Shown piece after piece: positions 1 to 6,079 of a DNA stretch of 7,373 nt. The stretch spans positions 1-7,373 of the forward strand of contig JAZUNS010000010.1 of assembly GCA_045604285.1 (NCBI GenBank), read 5' to 3'. The DNA comes from SIG636 sp045604285 (lineage in GTDB: Bacteria; Bacillota; Clostridia; Oscillospirales; CAG-382). The notes under the pieces were generated by a model. The model was not told where the DNA came from, searched no databases, and was given only the letters and a program-made list of their open reading frames with translations. The position numbers and the translations under genes were made by a program. The first letter of the stretch is position 1. Each line of letters opens with the position of its first letter.

Positions 1-450
1 CAAAAACTCGGCATCATCGTGGAAGGAAAAGCCGAAATTTTTAACAAGACCCGCTTTTTTCATCCGGGCGCAAAAATCCCAGGCGCCAAGCTCGTTATAC
101 TTTTCGTAGCTTTTTTTATCAAGGGCGTGGATAAGGTAAAAATCGAAATACTCTACCCCCGTGCGCTGAAGCTGAGAATCAAAAAATCCGCGGCTGTCGC
201 CATCCTTAACGCACCACCAGGAGTATTTATCTGCCAGCAGGTACGCATCTCTGGGGTAGCGGTCGGTAAGGGCGGTTTTAACGGCACGCTCGGAAAGCCC
301 GTCGATATACCCTCTTGCAGTATCAAAATAGGTAAAGCCCCCATCTAAAAAGCGGTCTACCATAAGCTTGGTCTGCTCTATATCAACCTCTTTGCCGTTC
401 ATGGGCAGGCGCATCATGCCAAACCCCAGCTTGGGTATACTTGTATACAT
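1..450 (-). CDS. Aldo/keto reductase, N-terminal 150 residues (runs off the left edge)
   Basis: Reading leftwards from ATG at 450 the frame stays open to base 1. The translation matches the aldo/keto reductase TIM barrel, which carries out NAD(P)H-dependent carbonyl reduction in the cytoplasm. The catalytic tetrad can be placed: Asp43 and Tyr48 in FDTARGY, Lys75 in LLADKYS, and His108 in DFYLIHAL. The MMRLPM segment near the start and the GFSFHD segment at 140-145 resemble the clostridial aldo/keto reductases that carry a C-terminal 4Fe-4S ferredoxin domain and reach about 370 residues. That tail would lie outside the window, so this subtype is inference. The start is supported by AAAGGA at 459-464, eight bases upstream. 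The gene follows the terminator of the large hydrolase gene by only 25 bases and I see no convincing promoter of its own. The substrate cannot be predicted. Confidence 0.93.
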   Translation of the reverse strand, partial: MYTSIPKLGFGMMRLPMNGKEVDIEQTKLMVDRFLDGGFTYFDTARGYIDGLSERAVKTALTDRYPRDAYLLADKYSWWCVKDGDSRGFFDSQLQRTGVEYFDFYLIHALDKKSYEKYNELGAWDFCARMKKAGLVKNFGFSFHDDAEFL

Positions 451-475
451 ATTATTTATCCTTTCTGTTCTATTC

Positions 476-506
476 AAGAAAAACGGCGATATTCGCCGTT
501 TTTCTT
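476..506 (-). terminator. Rho-independent terminator after the GHL10 hydrolase gene
   Basis: A perfect 14-bp stem (476-489 paired with 493-506) encloses a 3-base TAT loop. The GC core CGGCGA/TCGCCG is flanked by A-rich and T-rich arms, so on the minus strand the transcript ends in a TTTTTCTT run. It starts 10 bases after the hydrolase stop codon. The A/T arms are symmetrical, so it could also work on the plus strand, but no plus-strand gene reads into it. Confidence 0.85.
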
Positions 507-515
507 AATGTTTAT

Positions 516-3476
516 TTAGTCTTCTGTTACGTAAAGGCCCTTTAATACGGGTTCGTAGTTATTTCTTTCGGCAGTAAGGTTGCCTACGTATGCGCCGGAC
601 TGAGGATTGTAATAATAGCGCATACTAAACATCATAATACCTGCAAAGTTTACCTTGGTGGATGCAACGGTTATCTGTCTTGCAATAACGTCGCTGTGGT
701 TATCCCACTCGGTGCCGTCATAGCTGTCGGTTTCGCCGTAAGCCATGGAAAGGTCAAGACCGATTATAAGGTCAACAATGTTCTTTCTGCTTACAAGGGT
801 AACCCATTCTGCCAAAATTTCTTCGTAAGGACTTTGGGTATGCTCGAAGCCCCAGTAAATCTGAGGTGCTACATAATCAATATAGCCCGTGTTGTTACAC
901 CAGGTATTAATGTCTGCGTAAAGGGTGTAGGTGTTAAGGCTGATGCTGCCTGCGGGAGCGATACCAAACACTATCTCGCTATCGATAGCCTTGATTGCGC
1001 TGTAGGTGCTTCTTATCATGGCGTTGGTGCAAGCCCTGCGGAAGGTACCGATGTTGGTTTGACCGCTGGAGGCAAATGCGGCAGCGTCGAAGGAAGAAGC
1101 CGTGGTGGGATAGAAATAGTCGTCAAAGTGGATACCGTCAACGTCGTAGTTGTTGCAGATTTCTTCAACGCCGTCAACAATAAGGTTGCGAACGTCTGCG
1201 TAAGCGGGGTTGAGGTAGTAGTTGCCGTCAACTGCAACGATGTAGGTGCCGTTCTTGGTAGAATCGTTGTACCACTGCTTAATGAGGTAAGAGGAACCAA
1301 CGGACTTGATCTCGGTAGTGGTCATAAGGCGCATGGGGTTAACCCAAGCGTGGAAGGACAATGCAAGCTCCTGCGCCTGCTCTACCATTATCTTTAAGGG
1401 GTCGTACTTGGTGGCAAGCCCGTAGGAGCCTACAACGTACTTGGAAAGAGGATAAGTAGAGGAGGGATAGAAGCTGTCGCCGTTGGGACGAACCTGAACG
1501 ATAACGGTGTTAAAGCCGGAGTTTTTAGCGGCGGTAAATGCGTTTTTAACTCTGGTAGTAAAGGTGCTTTCGCTAACCTGGTTACTGCCGGAGATGATCA
1601 TGGAGTTAATCTCGTACTGAGATATCCAAATGCCCTTCATGGTCATGTAATTAAGCTTGCCGGAGGTGTTTTCCTTGGGGTTGATCCAGAAGCCTGCGGT
1701 GGCGCCGGTGGGGTCGGTGGTAATGTTATACATACCGTTATAGCCGTTGGGATAGCCTTTGTATACGTAGTAGGCGGTATCCTTATCCACGGTGCCTGTA
1801 ATATTGGTCTGGTTGGCTGCATTTACAGAGCTTGAATATTTGTTTACGTTGCGAACAAGGTTTATCTTGCCGTCAGCGCCTACAAGCTCGGTGGGAATCT
1901 CTTTGGGGTTGATCCAGAAGCCTGCGGTAGCACCCGTGGAATCGGTGGTAAGGTTATACATACCGTTAAGGCCGTTGGGGTAACCGCTGTAAATATAGTA
2001 AGTACCTGCGGCGGCGGTGCCGGTGGAGTTTTGCTTGTTAGCCGCATCGGTAGAAGAAGCATACTTGGGAACGCTGGCGGTAAGCACGTAGGTGCCAACG
2101 GTGGTAGAGCCTTGGGTATCGGGATTGATCCAAAAACCTGCGGTGGCGCCGGTGGGATCGGTGGTAAGGTTATACATACCGTTAAGACCGTTGGGGTAAC
2201 CGCTGTAGATATAGTAAGTACCTGCTGCGGCGGTGCCGGTGGAGTTCTGCTTGTTAGCCGCATCGGTAGAAGAAGCATACTTGGGAACGCTTGTGGTAAG
2301 CTCGTAGGTGCCAACGGTGGCAGAGCCTTCGTTTTCGGGATTTATCCAAAAGCTTGCGGTGTTACCGGTGGGGTCGGTGGAAAGGCAATACATACCCTGG
2401 TAGCCGTTGGGGTAGCCGTTATAGATGTAGTAAGTACCTGCTTCGGCAGTGCCGGTGGAGTTGGTCTTATTAAGTGCGTTGACAGCGTTAGCGTACTTGG
2501 GAACAGCCTTATCCAAAACGTAGGTAGCTGCGGTAACGTTTTCTTCGGGATTGATCCAATAGCCTACGGCTGCGCCGGTGGGGTCGGTAGTAAGGTTATA
2601 CATACCGTTAACGCCGTTGGGATACTTGTTATAAATATAATATGTACCGGGTTCCAGGGTGCCGGTGGCATTTTCCTGCTCTGCCGCGTCGGTAGAGGAG
2701 GAGTAGGTGTTTATGGTAACAAGCACTTCGTAGGGGGTGCCGGTTACAGGCTCTTCCTCGGTTGCGGTGGGATTGATCCAAAAGCCTATGGTTGCGCCGG
2801 TAGCGTCGGTAGTAAGATTATACATACCGTTAAGGCCATGGGGGTATTCCTTATAAACGTAGTAGGTACCTGCAGCGGCGGTGCCGGTGGAGTTGGCTTT
2901 GTTGACAGCGTCGGCAGAGGTGGAATACTTGGGGGTAGCCTCGGTAAGGACGTAAGCCTTGCCGTAAACGCCCTTAAACAGGTTGCCGGTGCCGTTTACG
3001 TGGGCTTCAACGGGGATAAGGTCTGCTGCGGAAACGATTTTATCGCCGTTTATATCAAGGCAGGTTAAAACAAGCTGCTCGCTAACGTTGCCCTTTAAAA
3101 GGTAGTTTTCGGCAATAACAACGTCGGTGGTGCTTATGGCGCCGTCAAAGTTTGCGTCGCCGCTGATAACCACCGTAAGGCTTTCAGAACCGTTGCTTAC
3201 GGTATAGCCGGAGCAAACGATCTCGGTATCCGCAACGGCGGCACCGCTTCTGTTATATACGGTAACGTCGCCCGTAAAGTTACCTGCAACGGTAGCTACG
3301 TTGGTGCCGGCAACGATATCGGCAAGCAGGTTATCCTTAATAGTCATGGTGCTGCCCGCAACCAGCGCCAGGCTTTCTGCGGCAGAGCCGAAGCTGAAGG
3401 AACCGCCAACTGCCGCTACGTTTATAGCAAGCACTAAGGCAAGAATCAGGCAAAGGCTTCTTCTTATTCTTGTCAT
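516..3476 (-). CDS. Secreted GHL10-type glycoside hydrolase with N-terminal dockerin and six WINP repeats
   Basis: A 986-residue secreted protein. Order: signal peptide (about 1-33, Arg-rich start then a Leu/Ala/Val core); beta-type segment (36-103); dockerin-like pair of calcium loops (106-118 with Asp107/Asn109/Asp111/Asp118, and 141-152 with Asp141/Asn143/Asp145/Asp152); six ~62-residue repeats (174-600) with PNGxNGMYNLTTDPTG and FWINP cores; and a hydrolase-like domain (about 612-960). That domain shows KGIWISQYE, VIVQVRPNGDSFYPS, HAWVNPMR, DGIHFDDYFYP (Asp785/Asp786) and APQIYWGF, typical of the GHL10/DUF187 family (B. subtilis YngK, E. coli DigH, the latter acting on stem-peptide-free peptidoglycan). 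A role in wall or glycan turnover outside the cell is inferred from family. The frame stays open upstream to 3782, but ATG at 3476 has AGGAG at 3486-3490, a signal peptide directly after it, and a promoter between. The repeats may bind the wall. Confidence 0.93.
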   Translation of the reverse strand: MTRIRRSLCLILALVLAINVAAVGGSFSFGSAAESLALVAGSTMTIKDNLLADIVAGTNVATVAGNFTGDVTVYNRSGAAVADTEIVCSGYTVSNGSESLTVVISGDANFDGAISTTDVVIAENYLLKGNVSEQLVLTCLDINGDKIVSAADLIPVEAHVNGTGNLFKGVYGKAYVLTEATPKYSTSADAVNKANSTGTAAAGTYYVYKEYPHGLNGMYNLTTDATGATIGFWINPTATEEEPVTGTPYEVLVTINTYSSSTDAAEQENATGTLEPGTYYIYNKYPNGVNGMYNLTTDPTGAAVGYWINPEENVTAATYVLDKAVPKYANAVNALNKTNSTGTAEAGTYYIYNGYPNGYQGMYCLSTDPTGNTASFWINPENEGSATVGTYELTTSVPKYASSTDAANKQNSTGTAAAGTYYIYSGYPNGLNGMYNLTTDPTGATAGFWINPDTQGSTTVGTYVLTASVPKYASSTDAANKQNSTGTAAAGTYYIYSGYPNGLNGMYNLTTDSTGATAGFWINPKEIPTELVGADGKINLVRNVNKYSSSVNAANQTNITGTVDKDTAYYVYKGYPNGYNGMYNITTDPTGATAGFWINPKENTSGKLNYMTMKGIWISQYEINSMIISGSNQVSESTFTTRVKNAFTAAKNSGFNTVIVQVRPNGDSFYPSSTYPLSKYVVGSYGLATKYDPLKIMVEQAQELALSFHAWVNPMRLMTTTEIKSVGSSYLIKQWYNDSTKNGTYIVAVDGNYYLNPAYADVRNLIVDGVEEICNNYDVDGIHFDDYFYPTTASSFDAAAFASSGQTNIGTFRRACTNAMIRSTYSAIKAIDSEIVFGIAPAGSISLNTYTLYADINTWCNNTGYIDYVAPQIYWGFEHTQSPYEEILAEWVTLVSRKNIVDLIIGLDLSMAYGETDSYDGTEWDNHSDVIARQITVASTKVNFAGIMMFSMRYYYNPQSGAYVGNLTAERNNYEPVLKGLYVTED
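1677..2957 (-). repeat. Six tandem ~62-codon repeats (WINP/SH3-like) inside the hydrolase gene
   Basis: Six units, in coding order: 2769-2957, 2547-2732, 2337-2522, 2121-2306, 1905-2090 and 1677-1865. Each starts with a short beta segment and a KYxSSxDAANxxNSTGT-like stretch, then GTYYIY, YPNGxxGMYNLTTD and finally WINP, separated by variable linkers of about 8-14 residues. The fold looks like the SH3-like repeats seen in clostridial wall hydrolases; that assignment is by resemblance. Unit 3 is the most divergent (MYCLSTD, with an isolated Cys363). Unit 6 has one extra residue before YYVY. Confidence 0.9.
1905..2306 (-). repeat. Near-identical adjacent repeat pair (units 4 and 5), 216-bp period
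   Basis: Units 4 (2121-2306) and 5 (1905-2090) encode almost the same protein sequence, differing at only a few residues (for example Pro441 against Ser513 in the TTDxTG core). They remain alike at silent positions over the whole 216-bp period, unlike the other four units. This is the mark of a recent tandem duplication or gene conversion. Confidence 0.85.
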
Positions 3477-3485
3477 AATCTCTGT

Positions 3486-3490
3486 CTCCT
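3486..3490 (-). promoter_or_regulatory. Ribosome binding site fixing the hydrolase start
   Basis: AGGAG on the minus strand, nine bases before ATG at 3476. It decides the start against the open frame that continues about 100 codons upstream across the divergent promoter region and into the lipoprotein gene on the other strand. Confidence 0.8.
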
Positions 3491-3527
3491 GAATATTATT
3501 TGGCGTGGTATACGCCCATTCTCTAAC

Positions 3528-3556
3528 AGTATAAACTAAAACCCCTCTATAGTCAA
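3528..3556 (-). promoter_or_regulatory. Sigma-70/SigA-type promoter of the hydrolase gene
   Basis: On the minus strand, -35 TTGACT (3551-3556), a 17-base spacer and -10 TATACT (3528-3533), each matching consensus at five of six positions. Transcription would start near 3521, giving a leader of about 45 bases. The -35 box sits inside an inverted repeat, CCCCT-N9-AGGGG (3542-3560), which could be a repressor site. A small GGCGT/ACGCC hairpin (3502-3516) lies in the leader. Confidence 0.75.
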
Positions 3557-3644
3557 GGGGCTTAAGTATTTTTGACAAATTACACAAAACAAGCACCAAC
3601 ATTTTGCACGCTTTGACGAAACGAATTAACAAACCATACATTTT

Positions 3645-3676
3645 TTGTTTACTTTTTGTTATTATATATATGTTAT
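3645..3676 (+). promoter_or_regulatory. Possible weak promoter of the lipoprotein gene in the A/T-rich divergent region
   Basis: The best pair I can find before the lipoprotein gene is TTTACT (3648-3653), a 17-base spacer and TGTTAT (3671-3676), four of six matches each. TTGTTT (3645-3650) with TATGTT (3669-3674) at 18 bases is an alternative. Better -35-like boxes upstream (TTGACA at 3572, TTGACG at 3613) lack a good -10 at the right distance. The rest of the 235-bp intergenic region (3477-3711) is A/T-rich with nothing else I recognise. Confidence 0.3.
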
Positions 3677-3711
3677 TCTGTTGGTTAGTTATTAGTATGG
3701 AGGTTTTTGCC

Positions 3712-4533
3712 ATGTTTAAAAAGAGTGTTGCTATATTATTGATACTTTCCTTAACCGTTATTTTTGCGGGCTGTTCATACAATTACGCACCCGAGGTTAA
3801 CAAAAACGACGTTTCTACCGTATCCGTTGAGATACAGGATTATTTGAACAACGGCGTATCCTACTACGGCTTTGTAAGCGTTGCCGTTGGTAAGGTAGAC
3901 GCTCAGGCAAAGGGTTTAAGCGGTGACGATGCCTTTGCAAACTACGTAAAAATGTGGGAAACCAACCCCGATGCACCTAAGGACGGTGCAGATAAATCCC
4001 TTAAGCCCCTTGTTGAAAGCTACGCCAAGAAGTTTGAGGCAACCGAGGAAAGCAAGGTTTCCTACGAGGATTGCTACAAAGCTGCCGAAGCTATTATTAA
4101 GGAAGAATACGTTGTATACAAGGCTTTTGAGTCCTTAAAGACCGAAAACGGCTATTCCATTACTGCAGAGGTAAGAAAAGCCGCCGCTAAAGATTTTGGC
4201 GGTGAGGGCTACGTTGTGGAAGAGAACCTTTCCGACAGCTCCTATTACCCCATTGATACCTTTATTAAGTATGCGGTTATAACCGCAATCCTCTCCGATG
4301 AAGAGATCCCCTACGGCGTAAAGGGTACCGAAAGCTCTGAAGCTGAAGAAAGCTCCGAGGTTGCTGAAAGCTCCGAGGTTGCTGAAAGCTCTGAGGTTGC
4401 CGAAAGCTCCGAGGTTGCCGAAAGCTCTGAGGTTGCCGAAAGCTCTGAGGTTGCCGAAAGCTCCGAGGTTTCCGAAAGCTCTGAGGTTTCCGAAAGCTCT
4501 GAGGTTTCCGAAAGCTCTGAGGTTTCCGAATAA
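3712..4533 (+). CDS. Lipoprotein of unknown function with an acidic ESSEVA/ESSEVS repeat tail
   Basis: A 273-residue protein I cannot assign to a family. It opens with a lipoprotein signal peptide: MFKK, a hydrophobic core, then FAGC with Cys21 as the likely lipidated residue, so it should be anchored outside the membrane. Residues 22-206 form an Asp/Glu/Lys-rich, probably helical domain containing YEDCYKAAEAIIKEEY and ITAEVRKAAAKDF. This faintly recalls the C-terminal helical domain of trigger factor, but only as an impression. Residues 207-272 are eleven hexapeptide repeats, Ser/Glu-rich and very acidic, almost certainly disordered. The frame extends upstream to 3604, but GGAGG at 3699-3703 sits eight bases before ATG at 3712 and the signal peptide starts there. 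The gene is divergent from the hydrolase and convergent with the leucine-rich-repeat gene, with a hairpin 15 bases after its stop. Confidence 0.88.
   Translation: MFKKSVAILLILSLTVIFAGCSYNYAPEVNKNDVSTVSVEIQDYLNNGVSYYGFVSVAVGKVDAQAKGLSGDDAFANYVKMWETNPDAPKDGADKSLKPLVESYAKKFEATEESKVSYEDCYKAAEAIIKEEYVVYKAFESLKTENGYSITAEVRKAAAKDFGGEGYVVEENLSDSSYYPIDTFIKYAVITAILSDEEIPYGVKGTESSEAEESSEVAESSEVAESSEVAESSEVAESSEVAESSEVAESSEVSESSEVSESSEVSESSEVSE
4330..4530 (+). repeat. Eleven tandem 18-bp units encoding ESSEVA/ESSEVS at the lipoprotein C-terminus
   Basis: Units run without spacers from 4330 to 4527, followed by a single GAA codon and the stop. Unit 1 encodes ESSEAE, units 2-7 ESSEVA and units 8-11 ESSEVS. 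Silent markers also fall in blocks: Ala is GCT in units 2-3 and GCC in units 4-7, and the last three units are identical (TCT, GTT, TCC). Each unit is a multiple of three, so gain or loss of units keeps the frame. The block pattern fits stepwise slippage or recombination growth. Confidence 0.95.
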
Positions 4534-4548
4534 TTAAAAAGTATACAA

Positions 4549-4576
4549 AATGGCAGGTTCAAGCGAACCTGCCATT
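4549..4576. terminator. Bidirectional terminator between convergent lipoprotein and leucine-rich-repeat genes
   Basis: A perfect 12-bp stem (4549-4560 with 4565-4576) and a 4-base loop, AAGC, in the 66-bp gap between the two stop codons. On the minus strand it is followed by TTTTGTA, a fair U-tract for the leucine-rich-repeat gene. On the plus strand the following bases are A/T-rich but not a clean T run, so termination there may be weaker. Confidence 0.8.
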
Positions 4577-4599
4577 AAGTTATATAGTTTAGATATAGT

Positions 4600-5505
4600 T
4601 TAGAAATTTTTGATAATGCCTGCATCCAGCTTAAGGATAAGTGCTGCATCAAGGCTGTTTACCTTGCCGTCGCCGTTAACGTCTGCGGCGGTGGGCGCAT
4701 TGCCTGCCAAGGTTATCATCAGAGCGTCGTGCTTAAGGACTGAGGCTGCGTCAAGGCTGGAAACTTTGCCGTCGCCGTTTACGTCGCCAAGGGTTACTGT
4801 TACAACGGTTGCGCCGCTAAGCACCTCGTTGCCTAAGCCCACGGTCACGCTGCTCCACTGCTTTTCGGTACCGCCGAATTTAACGGTCTTAAGGGCGGTG
4901 CAGTCTTTAAACGCATCACGTTCAATTTCCGTTACGGTTGCAGGCAGCGTAACGCTTTCAAGGGCGGTACAGCCGTCAAAGGTCCACTCGCAGATCACGG
5001 CAAGCTCTGCGTCGATTACCGCTTCGGTAAGGGCGGTGTCGTCGGCAAACACTTCAACGCCAAAGTAAGAGACGCCGAAAGGTACGGTTATCTTTTTCAA
5101 AGCGGTGCAAATACTGAAGGCGCCGCTGTCTATCTTTTCAACCCCTGCAGGTATGGTTATTTCCTCAAGAGACACGCAGCTTTGAAAGCTGTAGGAGCCG
5201 ATAGACACAAGGCTGTCGGGCAAAGACACATCGGTAAGAGCCTTAAAGCCCATGAAGGCAAAGTTGCCCACGGTGGTAACGCCTTCGTTTATTACAATGG
5301 CGGTAATATCTTCTCTGTACGTGCGCCAATCCACGTCGTTATCAAAGGGGCTGTAATCCTTCATAGCGCCGGTGCCGGATATTGTAAGAACGCCGTCGGC
5401 TACTGACCAATCGACAGCGTCGGGTGCAACCTCGGCAGATGCAGAAAAGCAGGTGGCGCCGATGCAAAGGAGAAAAGCCAAAACAAGTGCGGTTATTTTT
5501 TTCAT
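4600..5505 (-). CDS. Secreted BspA-type leucine-rich-repeat protein with C-terminal dockerin
   Basis: A 301-residue secreted protein. The signal peptide (1-24, likely cleaved after SASA) is followed by WSVADGVLTISGTGAMKDY, the usual lead-in of clostridial BspA-like proteins. Six LRR_5-type units follow (about 66-211), each with an aromatic-rich xAF/xSF/xVF/xTF step, a CTALxxVTLP-like strand and a xxIxxxAF turn. A GGTEKQWSSV-type cap comes next. Residues 240-298 form a type I dockerin with two well-conserved calcium loops: Asp241/Asn243/Asp245/Asp252 and Asp275/Asn277/Asp279/Asp286. Such LRRs usually mediate adhesion or surface binding; the dockerin would dock it onto a cohesin partner. Neither ligand nor cohesin can be seen here. 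The start is set by GGAGG at 5515-5519, nine bases upstream. It has its own promoter, so it appears monocistronic. Confidence 0.94.
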   Translation of the reverse strand: MKKITALVLAFLLCIGATCFSASAEVAPDAVDWSVADGVLTISGTGAMKDYSPFDNDVDWRTYREDITAIVINEGVTTVGNFAFMGFKALTDVSLPDSLVSIGSYSFQSCVSLEEITIPAGVEKIDSGAFSICTALKKITVPFGVSYFGVEVFADDTALTEAVIDAELAVICEWTFDGCTALESVTLPATVTEIERDAFKDCTALKTVKFGGTEKQWSSVTVGLGNEVLSGATVVTVTLGDVNGDGKVSSLDAASVLKHDALMITLAGNAPTAADVNGDGKVNSLDAALILKLDAGIIKNF

Positions 5506-5536
5506 AGCGGTAAACCTCCGTTTTAGATCTTAACTT

Positions 5537-5565
5537 ATTATAACAGATAGTTGCAGCTAAGTCAA
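5537..5565 (-). promoter_or_regulatory. Sigma-70/SigA-type promoter of the leucine-rich-repeat gene
   Basis: On the minus strand, -35 TTGACT (5560-5565), a 17-base spacer and a perfect -10 TATAAT (5537-5542). Transcription would begin near 5530, leaving a leader of about 25 bases before the ATG at 5505. It has the same -35 box and spacer length as the hydrolase promoter. Confidence 0.8.
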
Positions 5566-5598
5566 ATATTGATTAAAACAGAAAAGTTTGTATGCGTT

Positions 5599-5630
5599 AA
5601 GAAGCGGGGCGCTTTTGCACCCCGCTTCTT
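5599..5630 (-). terminator. Terminator hairpin closing the pgi operon
   Basis: An 11-bp stem (5599-5609 with 5620-5630), a C/A mismatch, two more pairs and a TTTT loop, nine bases past the stop of the membrane-protein gene. The GC-rich core is strong. The run after it on the minus strand is short (CTTCTT then AACG), while on the plus strand it is T-rich, so the hairpin may also block plus-strand transcription. It insulates the operon from the leucine-rich-repeat promoter that follows. Confidence 0.75.
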
Positions 5631-5638
5631 TCTTTTAT

Positions 5639-6076
5639 TTATTTATTTGCGCTGTCTATCAGCTTGCCCAGCTTGTTTATGCCCTTGCTTATAAGCATAG
5701 CGGCAAAGTAAACGATAATAAAGATAAACGTAGAAGCAAAAATCGTCATAGTAGTATTTGCCGTTACGTTAGCGCCTGCATTTGCCTTTTGAAAAAGCAC
5801 TATAAAGCCCACCAAAAGCCCATAGTTAAGCCCTATATGAAGAATGCGCTTAAGGGTTTGGTTAAAAGGCTTTATATCAAACACCAAAAAGCTTACGCCC
5901 ACAAAAACCGAATACAGCAAAAGCAAAAAGGCTTTATCGGCAAAATCCGCACCGCTGAAATTGCTTACGCCGCCGGTCAGCGTATTTTCGCCCACCACAA
6001 ACAGGGCGCAAATAAGCATCATCATAAACGTAAAGGTCAGGGTGGAATATAAAGCTATATCTTTAATACGTTTCAT
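5639..6076 (-). CDS. Small four-helix membrane protein of unknown function (DUF3021-like in layout)
   Basis: A 145-residue protein with four hydrophobic segments at about 7-29, 48-69, 77-97 and 108-132, and short charged ends. The longest polar stretch (30-47) lies between helices one and two. A Lys/Arg-rich loop with FNQTLKRILH follows helix two, and the tail is Lys-rich. Size and layout recall the DUF3021 family of small Firmicutes membrane proteins, but I see no decisive motif, so I leave it unnamed. Its ATG lies three bases after the stop of the P-loop gene (TAATAAATG). Only a weak GGCGG-type binding site overlaps that gene's last codons, which suggests translational coupling. It is the last gene of the pgi operon, ahead of the hairpin at 5599-5630. 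Confidence 0.82.
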   Translation of the reverse strand: MKRIKDIALYSTLTFTFMMMLICALFVVGENTLTGGVSNFSGADFADKAFLLLLYSVFVGVSFLVFDIKPFNQTLKRILHIGLNYGLLVGFIVLFQKANAGANVTANTTMTIFASTFIFIIVYFAAMLISKGINKLGKLIDSANK

Positions 6077-6079
6077 TTA

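Noticed and set aside
696..1397. 233-codon plus-strand open frame
   Set aside because: Antisense to the conserved GHL10 domain; valine/glycine-rich composition typical of a shadow frame and no start signals.
2031..3068. 345-codon plus-strand open frame with glycine-rich repeats
   Set aside because: It is the antisense of the six-repeat region of the hydrolase. The repeats come from the real gene on the minus strand, and there is no ribosome binding site or known domain.
3477..3711. Riboswitch or small RNA in the 235-bp divergent intergenic region
   Set aside because: The leader of the hydrolase is only about 45 bases with a five-pair hairpin, and the lipoprotein side is plain A/T-rich sequence. 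No riboswitch core or terminator-antiterminator pair is visible.
3477..3782. Upstream extension of the hydrolase frame by 102 codons to 3782
   Set aside because: It would cover the promoter and ribosome binding site and overlap the start of the divergent lipoprotein gene. The extension has no ribosome binding site, and it would bury the signal peptide about 100 residues inside the protein.
4330..4530. Possible CRISPR array
   Set aside because: The units are directly adjacent with no unique spacers and translate as a continuous hexapeptide repeat in frame.
4311..4562. Minus-strand open frame encoding SETSELS/SATSELS repeats
   Set aside because: It is the reverse of the 18-bp tandem array in the lipoprotein gene. 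The start lies within the terminator hairpin region and there is no ribosome binding site.
4610..5068. 152-codon plus-strand open frame opposite the leucine-rich-repeat gene
   Set aside because: Antisense shadow of a well-recognised gene; Ser/Thr/Ala-rich with no domain.
5588..6052. 154-codon plus-strand open frame opposite the membrane-protein gene
   Set aside because: It begins before the hairpin at 5599-5630 and runs antisense to a protein with four clear hydrophobic segments in a tight operon. It is His/Lys-rich with no recognisable domain.
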